DNA of 64,000 nucleotides from Burkholderiales bacterium (GTDB lineage: Bacteria; Pseudomonadota; Gammaproteobacteria; Burkholderiales; Burkholderiaceae_E): contig JAPLQF010000022.1 in the NCBI GenBank assembly GCA_026399875.1, positions 62,001-126,000 of the forward strand, given 5' to 3'. Below, one piece after another: positions 19,800-28,719 of this stretch. Numbering within the stretch: position 1 is the first letter of the stretch; each line of letters opens with the position of its first letter. Under the pieces are notes generated by a model. It was not told the origin of the DNA, made no database searches, and worked only from the letters and a program-made list of their open reading frames with translations. Made by a program: the position numbers and the translations under genes.

Positions 19800-20806
19800 G
19801 CGTTCAGTCCCTTCAAAGCGGCCGGATTGTTTGCGCAGTCGTCGATGTACTGCCGGATGATGTCCTCAAATCCTGCCTCGGGTCTGAGGCCCAGCTTTGC
19901 CGCTCTTTGCGCGCTTGCGCCCTTTGGCCAATTGGCGACGATTGATGCAATTCGCTCGTCGCGTTCGAAGCGTACCCGTGCTCGCACGGTCGGTCCGGCG
20001 ACCTTCTCCAGTGCATCGAGCATCTGCTGCACCGTGACATTGAGGGCAGGCTGGTTCATCGCGGTTCGGCCGACAAACGCTTCGCGACTGGCCTCATAGA
20101 CGGCAATCAGGCCTTCAACCGTGCGTTGCGGCGACGACACCGGATGCGAGACCTCGGGCGAGACCGGACAGATCGAGTCTTCGCCGGCCAGCGGTTCGCG
20201 AATGATCCCGCTGAAAAAAGAGCTTGCCGCGCCATTGGGTCGACCGGGCCTGACGGTGACCGTCATCAGGCGCGTCGCACGGCCATCGATGTAGCCCTTG
20301 CGGGTGTAATCGGCGAAAAGATGTTCGCAGATCAGCTTTTGAGTGCCGTAGCTGGTTTGTGGTGCAGGAAACGTGTCGTCGCCGACGATCGACGGCAGTG
20401 GCACCGCCGGATCTGGACCATAGACCGCCACTGAACTTGAAAACACCAGCCGTGTGGCGGCAATGCCTCGATGGGCCTGCGCCCTCAGGGCATCGAGCAG
20501 CGCGCGGGTACTGTCAAGATTCGAGCGCAGCCCGAGATCGAAATCGGCTTCGCATTCGCCCGATACCGCCGAGGCAAGATGAAAGACGCCGTCGAAGACT
20601 TCGTCTGTGAGCGCCTGGCATTGCGCGAGAAGCGGACTGGTACGAGTCTGCACACGCGAATCGGCGCAAAGGTCTGCCGGCGCTGAAAACTGGTCGCTCA
20701 GCACGATTTGATCGATCGGCTTTCCATTGAGATGGCCGCGTGCAAGGAGTGTTCGCGCAAGACGCGCGCCGAGAAAGCCTGCGCCACCGGTGATCAAAAT
20801 TTTCAT
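19796..20806 (-). CDS. denD: DenD-like D-erythronate dehydrogenase family protein
   Basis: This 336-residue extended SDR/NAD-epimerase-type protein begins I-L-I-T-G-G-A-G-F-L-G and has S-S-V-A-V-Y-G and Y-G-T-Q-K (catalytic Tyr/Lys). Further motifs are T-V-T-V-R-P-G-R-P-N-G-A-A-S-S-F-F and a Q-P-A-L-N-V-T segment. These fit the DenD group, which oxidises D-erythronate to 2-oxo-D-erythronate with NAD+. The pathway partners known for erythronate use (DenK/OtnK, OtnC, OtnI) are absent here, so the true substrate may be a different aldonate. The stop and start overlap by 4 nt with the SDR downstream and the regulator upstream. Confidence 0.78.
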   Translation of the reverse strand: MKILITGGAGFLGARLARTLLARGHLNGKPIDQIVLSDQFSAPADLCADSRVQTRTSPLLAQCQALTDEVFDGVFHLASAVSGECEADFDLGLRSNLDSTRALLDALRAQAHRGIAATRLVFSSSVAVYGPDPAVPLPSIVGDDTFPAPQTSYGTQKLICEHLFADYTRKGYIDGRATRLMTVTVRPGRPNGAASSFFSGIIREPLAGEDSICPVSPEVSHPVSSPQRTVEGLIAVYEASREAFVGRTAMNQPALNVTVQQMLDALEKVAGPTVRARVRFERDERIASIVANWPKGASAQRAAKLGLRPEAGFEDIIRQYIDDCANNPAALKGLNA

Positions 20807-21648
20807 GCGGGTCTCCTCTTCGACTGAGGTCGATGCTGCGGTAGCGATGTTTTGACGGGCTTCGTGCTGGCGCGCAGTGATGGACGGCCGGCTGGAGACG
20901 GTCTCAGTAATCCGCCGAGTTCAAGGCGGCGTCGCCCATTGGCAAGATGCTCAAGCGCGCGTTTGCGGGCCCCTGCCGAATCACGCGCGGCAATCGCATC
21001 GTAGATTGCCCGATGCTCTGATCTGACCGCTTCCATGAAGTCCAGTCGACGAGCCTCGTTAGCCCGTGTCACCCGCATCGCATCGCGAAGATACTGCTCA
21101 AGAAACGCAACGATCTGCCCGAATTGCGGGTTGCCGCAGGCCTCGCCGATCGCACGATGAAACTCGAGGTCTTCGTCGACGCCGTCACCGCCTGCACTTG
21201 CAGCGGCATCGATCGCTGCCAGCTTGCGACGGATGTTGGCGACCTGAGCCCGGTTGGCTCGCTGCGCGGCGAGGGCAGCGATTTCGCCTTCGATCACGCG
21301 GCGCACTTCGACAACCTGAACGACGGCCTCAACCGATTCCATGACTTCTGGGTCGAAGGCGAGCGGGCGGTTCTGATGATCGGCAATGAAGATGCCCGCA
21401 CCCTGTCTTGTGACCAGCAGGCCTCGTGACTTGAGTTGATGCACCGCTTCGCGAACGACGGTACGGGATACCCCATGTTTTTCCGCGATCTGACGCTCGG
21501 TAGGCATCCTCGAACCGGGACCCATTCCAGGGCCTTCCAGCTCTTGAACCAGGAGCGCCGCCAGCCGATCTGATAATCGCTCGGTCACCAGCCGGCCGCT
21601 GGTGCCGGCCGGGGCGCTTTGATTGAAGAGACGGCCTGTTGACATCAT
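20803..21648 (-). CDS. FadR-family (GntR) transcriptional regulator
   Basis: This 281-residue regulator has an N-terminal winged helix (about residues 20-90) with the GntR signature M-P-T-E-R-Q-I-A-E-K-H-G-V-S-R-T-V-V-R-E-A and L-K-S-R-G-L-L. It also has an FCD-type helical effector domain containing E-x-x-R-x-x-I-E-G and D-x-x-F-H-R. The ATG at 21648 is preferred. A TTG at 21666 extends the frame but would place the start inside a likely operator. The stop overlaps the DenD-like start by 4 nt, and the gene is divergent from the ABC transporter genes 90 nt away. It is probably a repressor of both units, relieved by a sugar acid. Confidence 0.85.
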   Translation of the reverse strand: MMSTGRLFNQSAPAGTSGRLVTERLSDRLAALLVQELEGPGMGPGSRMPTERQIAEKHGVSRTVVREAVHQLKSRGLLVTRQGAGIFIADHQNRPLAFDPEVMESVEAVVQVVEVRRVIEGEIAALAAQRANRAQVANIRRKLAAIDAAASAGGDGVDEDLEFHRAIGEACGNPQFGQIVAFLEQYLRDAMRVTRANEARRLDFMEAVRSEHRAIYDAIAARDSAGARKRALEHLANGRRRLELGGLLRPSPAGRPSLRASTKPVKTSLPQHRPQSKRRPA

Positions 21649-21654
21649 GGTCAG

Positions 21655-21668
21655 GTTATCATACAAGT
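21655..21668. promoter_or_regulatory. possible GntR/FadR-type operator
   Basis: The minus strand reads TTGTATGATAAC here, close to the TTGTATGA/ATACAA half-site style used by FadR-subfamily sugar-acid regulators. It lies in the short gap between the regulator gene and the divergent ABC transporter, where an autoregulatory operator is expected. The symmetry is imperfect, so this is a candidate only. Confidence 0.35.
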
Positions 21669-21738
21669 TGAAGCTACTGGCTTGAGTCGACGCTTAACGC
21701 GACGCAGAAAAAAGGGCCAATAAGGGGAGACACGCAGA

Positions 21739-22815
21739 ATGGCCAGTGTGACCATTCAGTCGGTCAAGAAGCGTTTCGGCGATGTGCAGGTGCTGCACGG
21801 CGTTGACATCGATATTGCCGATGGTTCCTTCACGGTGCTGGTTGGCCCGTCCGGCTGTGGAAAATCGACGCTGCTGAGGATGATTGCGGGTCTGGAGCAT
21901 GTCAGCGACGGCGAGATCCGGATCGGCGAGGTGCTGGTCAACGATGTGCCGCCCAAGCAGCGCGACATCGCTATGGTGTTCCAGAACTATGCCCTCTATC
22001 CGCACATGACAGTGCGCGACAACATGTCGTTCTCGCTGATGCTCGCGAAGGTCGGCAAAGCTGAGATCGATTCGAAGGTCGGGCGAGCGGCCGAGATCCT
22101 TGGCCTGACCCAGCTGCTCGGCCGTTATCCCCGTCAGCTGTCGGGCGGGCAGCGCCAGCGTGTCGCCATGGGTCGTGCCATCGTGCGCGATCCACAGGTT
22201 TTTCTCTATGACGAGCCTCTGTCTAACCTCGATGCCAAGTTGCGTGTGGCGATGCGCACCGAGCTCAAGGAACTCCATCAGCGTCTCAAGACGACGTCCA
22301 TCTATGTCACCCATGATCAGATCGAGGCCATGACGATGGGTGATCAGATCGTGGTGATGAAAGACGGTCGCATTGAGCAGGCCGGCAGTCCGCTGCACCT
22401 TTACGACAAACCGGCGAACCTCTTTGTTGCGGGTTTCATTGGTTCACCCGCCATGAATTTCCTGCCCGGCACGGTTCGGATCGATCAGGGCTTGCGCCAG
22501 GTCGAGCTTGCCGACGGCACACGCATTCCCGCCCCGTCTGCGGTCAGGATCGAAGACGGTCAGCAGGTGATCTTCGGCACCCGGCCCGAAAATCTCACCC
22601 TTGAAGCCGGCGCCGCAATACCGGTGCAAGTTGTGACGGTCGAACCGACTGGGGCCGACACCTTTGTTGTCTGCCGTCATCTCGGAACCGAACTCGCGGC
22701 AGTCTTTCGGGAGCGGCACAGTTTTACCCCGGGCAGCACGATTCATCTTCGCCCCGATACCGCGCGATGCCATCTGTTCGATCCCGACAGCGGCATGCGT
22801 CTTCCTAATGATTGA
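21739..22815 (+). CDS. sugar ABC transporter ATPase (UgpC/MalK/MsmK type)
   Basis: This 358-residue ATP-binding subunit has Walker A G-P-S-G-C-G-K-S-T, a Q-loop M-V-F-Q-N-Y-A-L-Y-P-H-M, the signature L-S-G-G-Q-R-Q-R-V-A-M-G-R and Walker B F-L-Y-D-E-P-L-S-N-L-D. A C-terminal TOBE/OB regulatory domain starts after residue 235 (F-G-x-R-P-E-N). It is the first gene of the plus-strand unit. An AAGGGGAGAC site precedes the ATG. It energises import of the sugar or sugar acid bound by the protein encoded next. Confidence 0.93.
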   Translation: MASVTIQSVKKRFGDVQVLHGVDIDIADGSFTVLVGPSGCGKSTLLRMIAGLEHVSDGEIRIGEVLVNDVPPKQRDIAMVFQNYALYPHMTVRDNMSFSLMLAKVGKAEIDSKVGRAAEILGLTQLLGRYPRQLSGGQRQRVAMGRAIVRDPQVFLYDEPLSNLDAKLRVAMRTELKELHQRLKTTSIYVTHDQIEAMTMGDQIVVMKDGRIEQAGSPLHLYDKPANLFVAGFIGSPAMNFLPGTVRIDQGLRQVELADGTRIPAPSAVRIEDGQQVIFGTRPENLTLEAGAAIPVQVVTVEPTGADTFVVCRHLGTELAAVFRERHSFTPGSTIHLRPDTARCHLFDPDSGMRLPND

Positions 22816-22896
22816 GCCTTTCCGGATTGAGTCTTTCCGTTCCTGACTCTGGTGCCTTTTCACTTTTTCGCCAAACGGATTCCAAGGAGACCTCTG

Positions 22897-24226
22897 ATGA
22901 CATCAAAGCAATTCGATCGCCGCCGCTTTCTCGAAGGCACCGCTGGTGTTGCTGCCGGTAGTGCGCTGTCAGGCGCTTCAGTGTGGGCGCCCGCTGTCCA
23001 TGCCCAGAGTGCTCCGACCTACAAGCCGGAGCCAGGCGCCAAACTGAGGGTATTGCGCTGGAGCAGGTTCGTGCAGGGCGACATCGATGCCTACATGGCC
23101 AATGTCAGGAGGTTCACCGAAAGAACCGGCGTTGAAGTCAGGGTCGACAATGAAGGCTGGGAAGACGTTCGCCCCAAGGCAGCGGTTGCAGCCAACACCG
23201 GCGCCGGTCCGGACATCATCCTGTCGACCAACGACGACGCCAATCTCTATCCGGAAAAGCTGCTCGATGTCACCGATCTTTGCGAATACCTCGGCAAGAA
23301 GTATGGCGGTTGGTATCCGGCCGGTGAGGCCTATCTGAAGCCCGATGGCAAGCGCTGGATCGGTGTGCCGCTTGGCTGCGCCGGTGCGATGATGGTCTAC
23401 CGCGAAAGCATGGTCAAAGCCGCGGGCTTCGATACCTTTCCGAAGGATACAGACGGCTTCTTGCGCATGTTCAGGGCGCTCAAGGAAAAGGGCACACCTG
23501 GGGGCTTGGCGTTGGGCAATGCCACCGGCGACAGCGGCTGGACCCACTGGCTGATCTGGGCTTTTGGCGGTTCGATCGTCGATGCGAACAACCGTGTCGT
23601 GATCGACAGCATCGAAACCTATCGCGCACTCGAATATGCCCGTGAGCTTTATTCGACATTTGTTCCGGGTACGCTGTCATGGCTCGATCCGAACAACAAC
23701 AAGGCCTTCCTTGACGGGCAAGTCAGTGTCACCAACAACGGCATCTCAATTTACTATGCCGCCAAAAACTCGCCTGACCCCAAGCTCAAGGAGATCGCCG
23801 CCGATATCAATCACGCGGCCTTCCCGGTCGGGCCAGTCGGCAAACCGACCGAGTACCACCTTTTCTTCAATCAGATGATCATGAAGTACACGAAGTACCC
23901 GCAGGCTGCCAAGGAGTTCCTGCGTTTCATGAGCCGACCAGTTCAATGCCTGGATTTCCGGTGGTGGTGGCTATGTGTCGCAGCCGCTGCGTGCTTATGC
24001 ATCCAACCCTGTCTGGACCTCGGACCCAAAGAACACGCCCTATCGTGATGCCTTCGCGAATCTGCGGCCGGCAGGTTTTGCCGGCAAGCTGGGCTATGCC
24101 TCGGCAGGCGCGCTGGCAGACTTCATCGTTGCCAACATGGTTGCCGAGGCGGCCAGTGGGTCGAGGTCGCCTAAAGAAGCAGCAGAGCGCGCGCAAAAGC
24201 GGGCTGAGCGCTACTACAAGGTCTGA
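22897..24226 (+). pseudogene. sugar ABC transporter substrate-binding protein, frameshifted near its C-terminus
   Basis: The ATG at 22897 follows a good AAGGAGA site and starts a twin-arginine signal (D-R-R-R-F-L-E-G-T, then an Ala-rich core to A-x-A). Then comes a family-1 extracellular binding protein (L-R-V-L-R-W-S-R-F, I-G-V-P-L, W-T-H-W-L-I-W-A-F-G-G). The reading frame is lost around 23935-23940. The original frame runs into unrelated Cys/Trp-rich sequence and stops at 24048. The expected C-terminus (Q-F-N-A-W-I-S-G-G-G-G-Y-V-S-Q-P-L through R-Y-Y-K-V) continues in the +1-shifted frame to 24226. Restored length is about 442 residues, normal for the family. Either a 1-2 nt indel inactivates the gene or there is a sequencing error. 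The intact permeases and dehydratase downstream favour error or a very recent mutation. Confidence 0.85.
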
Positions 24227-24263
24227 GGGTAACGATCGTCGTCAAGCCTGAGCGCCGGCAGCC

Positions 24264-25169
24264 ATGATATTGCTCGAGAAACTGCAGAACAGCCGTAATG
24301 CGCTGGGCCTGCTGTTCATGCTGCCGGCGGCGGTTCTGCTGCTGCTGTTCCTGACCTATCCACTGGGCCTTGGCACCTGGCTTGGCTTTACCGATGCCAA
24401 GATCGGGCGGGCCGGCGAATGGGTCGGTCTGGACAATTTCAGCTTTCTGATCGGCGACAGCGTCACGCAACTGGCGCTCTTCAACACGCTGATCTACACC
24501 TTCGTTGCGAGCGTCATCAAATTTGTACTCGGGCTGTGGCTGGCATTGCTGCTCAACCGCAATCTGCCCTACAAGTCCTTTTTTCGTGCTGTGGTGCTGC
24601 TTCCCTGGATCGTGCCGACCGCGCTGTCGGCGATCGCCTTCTGGTGGATCTACGATGCCCAGTTTTCGGTGATCAGCTGGGTCCTCACGCGGCTCGGACT
24701 GATCAATGGTTATATCGATTTTCTCGGTGAGCCATGGAATGCCCGCCTGTCGACGATCGCCGCCAATGTCTGGCGCGGTGTGCCTTTCGTTGCGATTTCC
24801 TTGCTAGCCGGTCTGCAGACCATCTCGCCGTCTTTCTACGAAGCTTCGGCGATTGACGGCGCCACGCCGTGGCAGCAGTTTCGGCACGTGACGCTGCCGC
24901 TGCTGTCACCGATCATTGCGGTCGTGATGACCTTCTCTGTGCTGTTTACTTTCACCGACTTTCAGCTGATCTATGTGCTGACGCGTGGCGGACCGCTCAA
25001 TGCGACACACCTGATGGCCACATTGGCTTTTCAGCGTGCCATTCCGGGAGGCGCGCTTGGGGAGGGCGCAGCGCTGGCGACGCTGATGGTGCCGTTCTTG
25101 CTCGCCGCGATCATGTTCAGTTACTTCGGATTGCAGCGCCAGGCATGGCAGCAGGGAGGTGACCGATGA
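24264..25169 (+). CDS. sugar ABC transporter permease 1 (MalF/UgpA type)
   Basis: This 301-residue inner-membrane protein has six hydrophobic segments. The cytoplasmic EAA loop reads Y-E-A-S-A-I-D-G-A-T-P-W-Q-Q-F-R-H-V-T-L-P-L-L. It pairs with the next gene to form the channel. Its last four bases overlap the start of the second permease gene (ATGA), showing translational coupling. Substrate is set by the upstream binding protein, which is frameshifted in this sequence. Confidence 0.93.
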   Translation: MILLEKLQNSRNALGLLFMLPAAVLLLLFLTYPLGLGTWLGFTDAKIGRAGEWVGLDNFSFLIGDSVTQLALFNTLIYTFVASVIKFVLGLWLALLLNRNLPYKSFFRAVVLLPWIVPTALSAIAFWWIYDAQFSVISWVLTRLGLINGYIDFLGEPWNARLSTIAANVWRGVPFVAISLLAGLQTISPSFYEASAIDGATPWQQFRHVTLPLLSPIIAVVMTFSVLFTFTDFQLIYVLTRGGPLNATHLMATLAFQRAIPGGALGEGAALATLMVPFLLAAIMFSYFGLQRQAWQQGGDR

Positions 25170-26071
25170 GTGGTGTGTCAGATGAACCGAACAAGGTCGG
25201 CAAGGGCGGTCGTGACGACGTGGTCGGAATGGACTTTCTGCAGTCGCTGCCCAGACGATGGGTCACGACCTATATTCCGCTGCTCATCTTTGTCTTTGTT
25301 CTGCTGTTTCCCTTCTACTGGATGGTCGTCACCTCGCTCAAGCCTAATGAAGAGTTGCTGTCGCGCGGTGGCAATCCCTTCTGGGTCATCAAACCGACGC
25401 TGGCGCATTTTCATAAGCTGCTTTTCAACACGGCCTATCCCGAGTGGCTCTGGAACACGATTGTGGTGTCGGTGGTCGCAACGGCGATTTCGCTTGCCGC
25501 CTCGGTGCTGGCGGCCTATGCGATTGAGCGTTTGCGATTCAGTGGCGCCCGGCCGGCAGGCGTCGCGATTTTTCTGGCATATCTGGTGCCACCCTCGATT
25601 CTGTTTATTCCGCTCGCGGCGATCGTTTTCAAGCTGGGCCTCTTTGATACCCGCTGGGCGCTGATCCTGACTTACCCGACCTTCCTCATCCCTTTCTGCA
25701 CCTGGCTGCTGATGGGCTATTTCCGCTCGATTCCTTACGAGCTCGAAGAGTGTGCCCTGATCGACGGTGCATCGCGCTGGCAGATTCTGATCAAGATCGT
25801 TCTGCCGCTGGCGGTTCCCGGCTTGATTTCAGCGGGTATCTTTGCCTTCACGCTGTCCTGGAACGAGTTCATCTACGCCCTGACTTTCGTGTCCTCATCC
25901 GAGGTCAAGACCGTGCCTGTCGGCGTGGTTACCGAGCTGGTCGAAGGCGACGTTTATCATTGGGGATCGCTGATGGCAGGAGCCCTGCTGGGCTCCCTGC
26001 CGGTTGCTTTCGCCTATTCCTTCTTCGTCGAGCATTACGTCTCGGGCATGACCGGTTCAGTGAAGGAATGA
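25166..26071 (+). CDS. sugar ABC transporter permease 2 (MalG/UgpE type)
   Basis: This 301-residue membrane subunit has a long N-terminal cytoplasmic stretch of about 30 residues followed by six transmembrane segments. The EAA loop is Y-E-L-E-E-C-A-L-I-D-G-A-S-R-W-Q-I-L-I-K-I-V-L-P. It starts within the previous permease gene (4-nt overlap). The IlvD/Edd-type dehydratase follows after 28 nt, so import and the first catabolic steps appear to be in one operon. Confidence 0.93.
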   Translation: MSGVSDEPNKVGKGGRDDVVGMDFLQSLPRRWVTTYIPLLIFVFVLLFPFYWMVVTSLKPNEELLSRGGNPFWVIKPTLAHFHKLLFNTAYPEWLWNTIVVSVVATAISLAASVLAAYAIERLRFSGARPAGVAIFLAYLVPPSILFIPLAAIVFKLGLFDTRWALILTYPTFLIPFCTWLLMGYFRSIPYELEECALIDGASRWQILIKIVLPLAVPGLISAGIFAFTLSWNEFIYALTFVSSSEVKTVPVGVVTELVEGDVYHWGSLMAGALLGSLPVAFAYSFFVEHYVSGMTGSVKE

Positions 26072-26099
26072 GCGGGCCCCCACTCTCAGGAGCATCGCC

Positions 26100-27836
26100 A
26101 TGACCAGCAAGCCCAGAAAGAAGCCTTCCGAACTTCGCAGTCAGCAGTGGTTCGGTCGCCAGGACCGCGACGGCTTTGCGTATCGAAGCTGGGTCAAGGG
26201 CAAGGGTGTCCCACATGATCAGTTTGACGGCCGGCCTGTCATCGGCATCTGCAACACCTTCAGCGAGCTCACCCCCTGCAATTCCCACTTCAGGACCCTG
26301 GCCGAACAGGTCAAGATCGGCGTCTATGAAGCCGGCGGCTTTCCGCTTGAGTTTCCGGTCATGTCTTTGGGCGAGACGCTGCTCAGACCGACCGCGATGC
26401 TTTATCGCAATCTCGCCAGCATGGATGTCGAGGAAAGCATCCGGGGCAATCCGATCGATGGTGTGGTGCTTCTGATGGGGTGCGACAAGACCACGCCCAG
26501 TCTGTTGATGGGCGCCGCCAGCGTCGATCTGCCGACCATCGGGGTATCGGGCGGTCCGATGCTCAACGGCAAATGGCGTGGCCAGGAACTCGGCTCAGGC
26601 ACCGGCTTATGGAGCATGAGCGAACAGGTTCGTGCCGGCACGCTCAAATTACAGGATTTTTTCGAGGCCGAGAGCTGCATGCATCGCAGCCATGGCCACT
26701 GCATGACCATGGGCACCGCGAGCACCATGGCCTCGATGGTCGAGGCGCTGGGGGTTGGCTTGCCGGGCAACGCGGCTTATCCGGCAGTCGATGGTCGTCG
26801 CAATGTGCTGGCCAGAGGGGCAGGGCGGCGCATCGTTGAAATGGTCTACCAGGACCAGCAGCTCTCGAGCATCCTCACCCGCGAGGCCTTCGAAAACGCG
26901 ATCCGCACGCTTGCGGCTATCGGCGGCAGTACCAATGCCGTGATCCACCTGATCGCAATTGCCGGGCGAATTGGCGTGCCCTTGTCGGTTGATGATTTCG
27001 ATCGGCTGGGAAGCGAGTTGCCTTGTCTGGTCAATTTGCAGCCGTCCGGCAAGTATCTGATGGAGGACTTCTGCTACGCCGGTGGTCTGCCTGCGGTCAT
27101 GAAGGCGATCACTCCCCATCTGCATCTCGATGCGATGACAGCCAATGGCATGACAGTCGGCGAGAACATTGCCGGTGCTGAGAATTTCAACCCTGATGTG
27201 ATCATGAGCCTGGAGGCGCCGTTCAAGGAGCGAGCCGGCATCGCTGTGCTGCGCGGCAATCTCGCGCCCGGCAGCGCGGTCATCAAGCCAAGCGCAGCGA
27301 CTCCGGCTCTCATGAAGCACACCGGGCGGGCTGTTGTCTTCGAAGACAGCGATGATTTCCACCGCCGCATCGACGATGAGTCGCTCGATGTCGACGAGAC
27401 CTGCGTGCTGGTCCTCAAGAACTGCGGCCCGAAGGGCTATCCCGGCATGGCCGAGGTTGGCAACATGCCCTTGCCGCCAAAGGTGCTGCGCAAGGGCATC
27501 ACCGACATGGTCCGTATCAGTGATGCGCGCATGAGCGGCACGGCTTATGGCACGGTGGTACTGCACACCGTGCCTGAGGCGGCAGCCGGTGGTCCGCTGG
27601 CACTGGTGGCCAACGGTGATCTGATCACCCTCGATGTGGCGGCACGCAGTCTGCACCTGCATGTCGATGATGCCGAACTCGCACGCCGACGTGCCTTGTG
27701 GTCAGCGCCGCCCGAGCGTCTGACAAGTGGCTACTGGAAGCTCTACACCGACCATGTGTTGCCGGCAGACGAGGGTGCCGATCTGGACTTTCTGCGCGGC
27801 AAGCGCGGGGCTTTCGTTCCGAAAGACAATCACTGA
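26100..27836 (+). CDS. IlvD/Edd family sugar-acid dehydratase, L-arabinonate dehydratase-like
   Basis: This 578-residue Fe-S dehydratase closely matches the L-arabinonate/xylonate/galactonate subgroup. The three cluster cysteines are present at Cys60, Cys128 and Cys201, one residue offset from the Rhizobium L-arabinonate dehydratase numbering (59, 127, 200). The Mg-binding carbamylated-Lys motif G-C-D-K-T-T-P is at 127-133, and the catalytic-Ser segment S-D-A-R-M-S-G-T-A-Y-G is near the C-terminus. The reaction is an aldonate to a 2-keto-3-deoxy-aldonate. GGAGC precedes the ATG. Being co-directional with a sugar importer and divergent from DenD/SDR genes suggests a non-phosphorylative oxidation route. 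The aldolase or next dehydratase is not in the window. Confidence 0.9.
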   Translation: MTSKPRKKPSELRSQQWFGRQDRDGFAYRSWVKGKGVPHDQFDGRPVIGICNTFSELTPCNSHFRTLAEQVKIGVYEAGGFPLEFPVMSLGETLLRPTAMLYRNLASMDVEESIRGNPIDGVVLLMGCDKTTPSLLMGAASVDLPTIGVSGGPMLNGKWRGQELGSGTGLWSMSEQVRAGTLKLQDFFEAESCMHRSHGHCMTMGTASTMASMVEALGVGLPGNAAYPAVDGRRNVLARGAGRRIVEMVYQDQQLSSILTREAFENAIRTLAAIGGSTNAVIHLIAIAGRIGVPLSVDDFDRLGSELPCLVNLQPSGKYLMEDFCYAGGLPAVMKAITPHLHLDAMTANGMTVGENIAGAENFNPDVIMSLEAPFKERAGIAVLRGNLAPGSAVIKPSAATPALMKHTGRAVVFEDSDDFHRRIDDESLDVDETCVLVLKNCGPKGYPGMAEVGNMPLPPKVLRKGITDMVRISDARMSGTAYGTVVLHTVPEAAAGGPLALVANGDLITLDVAARSLHLHVDDAELARRRALWSAPPERLTSGYWKLYTDHVLPADEGADLDFLRGKRGAFVPKDNH

Positions 27837-28124
27837 AGCGAAGAATGGGCTGAGCGACGGTCTTCGCACAGCCTTTCCGCCCGCTGACCTGGTCCCAGAC
27901 GCAAAGCCCATCGACCCTCATCGGAGTCAGATCCACATCAGGGCCGCCGCGCCGGCGCCCCATTGGCCGAATCAACTCCGGTCGCGTCGATCGGCATCCC
28001 ACTTGGATGGGGTGTATGCAGAACGACCATCAGCGCTTCAGTATTCTCGCAATAGCCCGGCGCTGGTATTCAAGCTGGGTTGCCCGGAAAATGCTCGATT
28101 TCATCTATTCTCAATTCCGACACC
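27837..28124. other. intergenic region without recognised gene
   Basis: This 288-nt gap separates the dehydratase from the EthD-like gene. Reading frames on both strands give Arg/Pro/His-rich peptides typical of non-coding GC-rich DNA. I see no convincing terminator or repeat. The last 60 nt are AT-richer and probably hold the next promoter. Confidence 0.5.
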
Positions 28125-28493
28125 ATGATCAAGCTCACTTTCTGCCTTCGGCGCAAACCCGGGCTCTCCTGGGATGAGTTCTCCAACTACTGGCGTGAGG
28201 TTCATGCCCCGCTGGTGAAAAGTCACGCCAAGGCGCTCGGTGTCCGGCGCTATGTCCAGTTGCGGACCATCCAGGACCGTGAGCAGATGGCCCGCATGCA
28301 GGCGCGCAACAATGGCTCGCCCGATCCCTTTGATGGTGTTGCCGAACTCTGGTTCGATGATCAACCGGTACCGCGCTCTGCCGAAGGCAAGGCGGGTGCG
28401 ATCGCCCTGCTTGAGGACGAGCGCAGGTTCATTGATCTGGCGGCCTCGCCGATGTGGATGAGCGACGAGTGGGAAGTCATCCCGATGCGCTAG
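28125..28493 (+). CDS. EthD-like dimeric alpha/beta-barrel protein
   Basis: This 122-residue protein begins I-K-L-T-F-C-L-R-R-K-P-G-L-S and has W-D-E-F-S-N-Y-W-R-E-V-H-A-P-L-V, the core signature of the EthD superfamily (a ferredoxin-like barrel with a conserved H-A-P-L). The ATG at 28125 is chosen because upstream in-frame starts add unrelated residues. EthD proteins accompany degradation of ethers or aromatics, or act as small isomerases and monooxygenase helpers. Its role here is unknown. It stands alone between the sugar-acid operon and a TRAP transporter. Confidence 0.78.
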   Translation: MIKLTFCLRRKPGLSWDEFSNYWREVHAPLVKSHAKALGVRRYVQLRTIQDREQMARMQARNNGSPDPFDGVAELWFDDQPVPRSAEGKAGAIALLEDERRFIDLAASPMWMSDEWEVIPMR

Positions 28494-28719
28494 CGCTGGC
28501 TGTGCGCGATCGGTGTCTCTCGATGCGACAGCAGTTCTTCGACTCGGCTGGCCGGATTCATGGATAATCGCCGAGATCTCCCATGAAGTCTGGGGGAAAG
28601 TTCGTGGTCATCTTCGACTGCTGTACGCTGGTTTTGTACCCGTGTTGGGTGCGGAAGCGATTCAGGTAATATCCGGACGCTTGGCTCGGTCCAAATACAA
28701 AAGACATAGGAGACACTGA
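28494..28719. other. leader region of TRAP transporter operon
   Basis: This 226-nt non-coding gap comes before the TRAP binding-protein gene. It ends in an AGGAGACACTGA ribosome site just before the ATG at 28720. I see no clear operator or riboswitch-like structure by eye. Confidence 0.4.
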
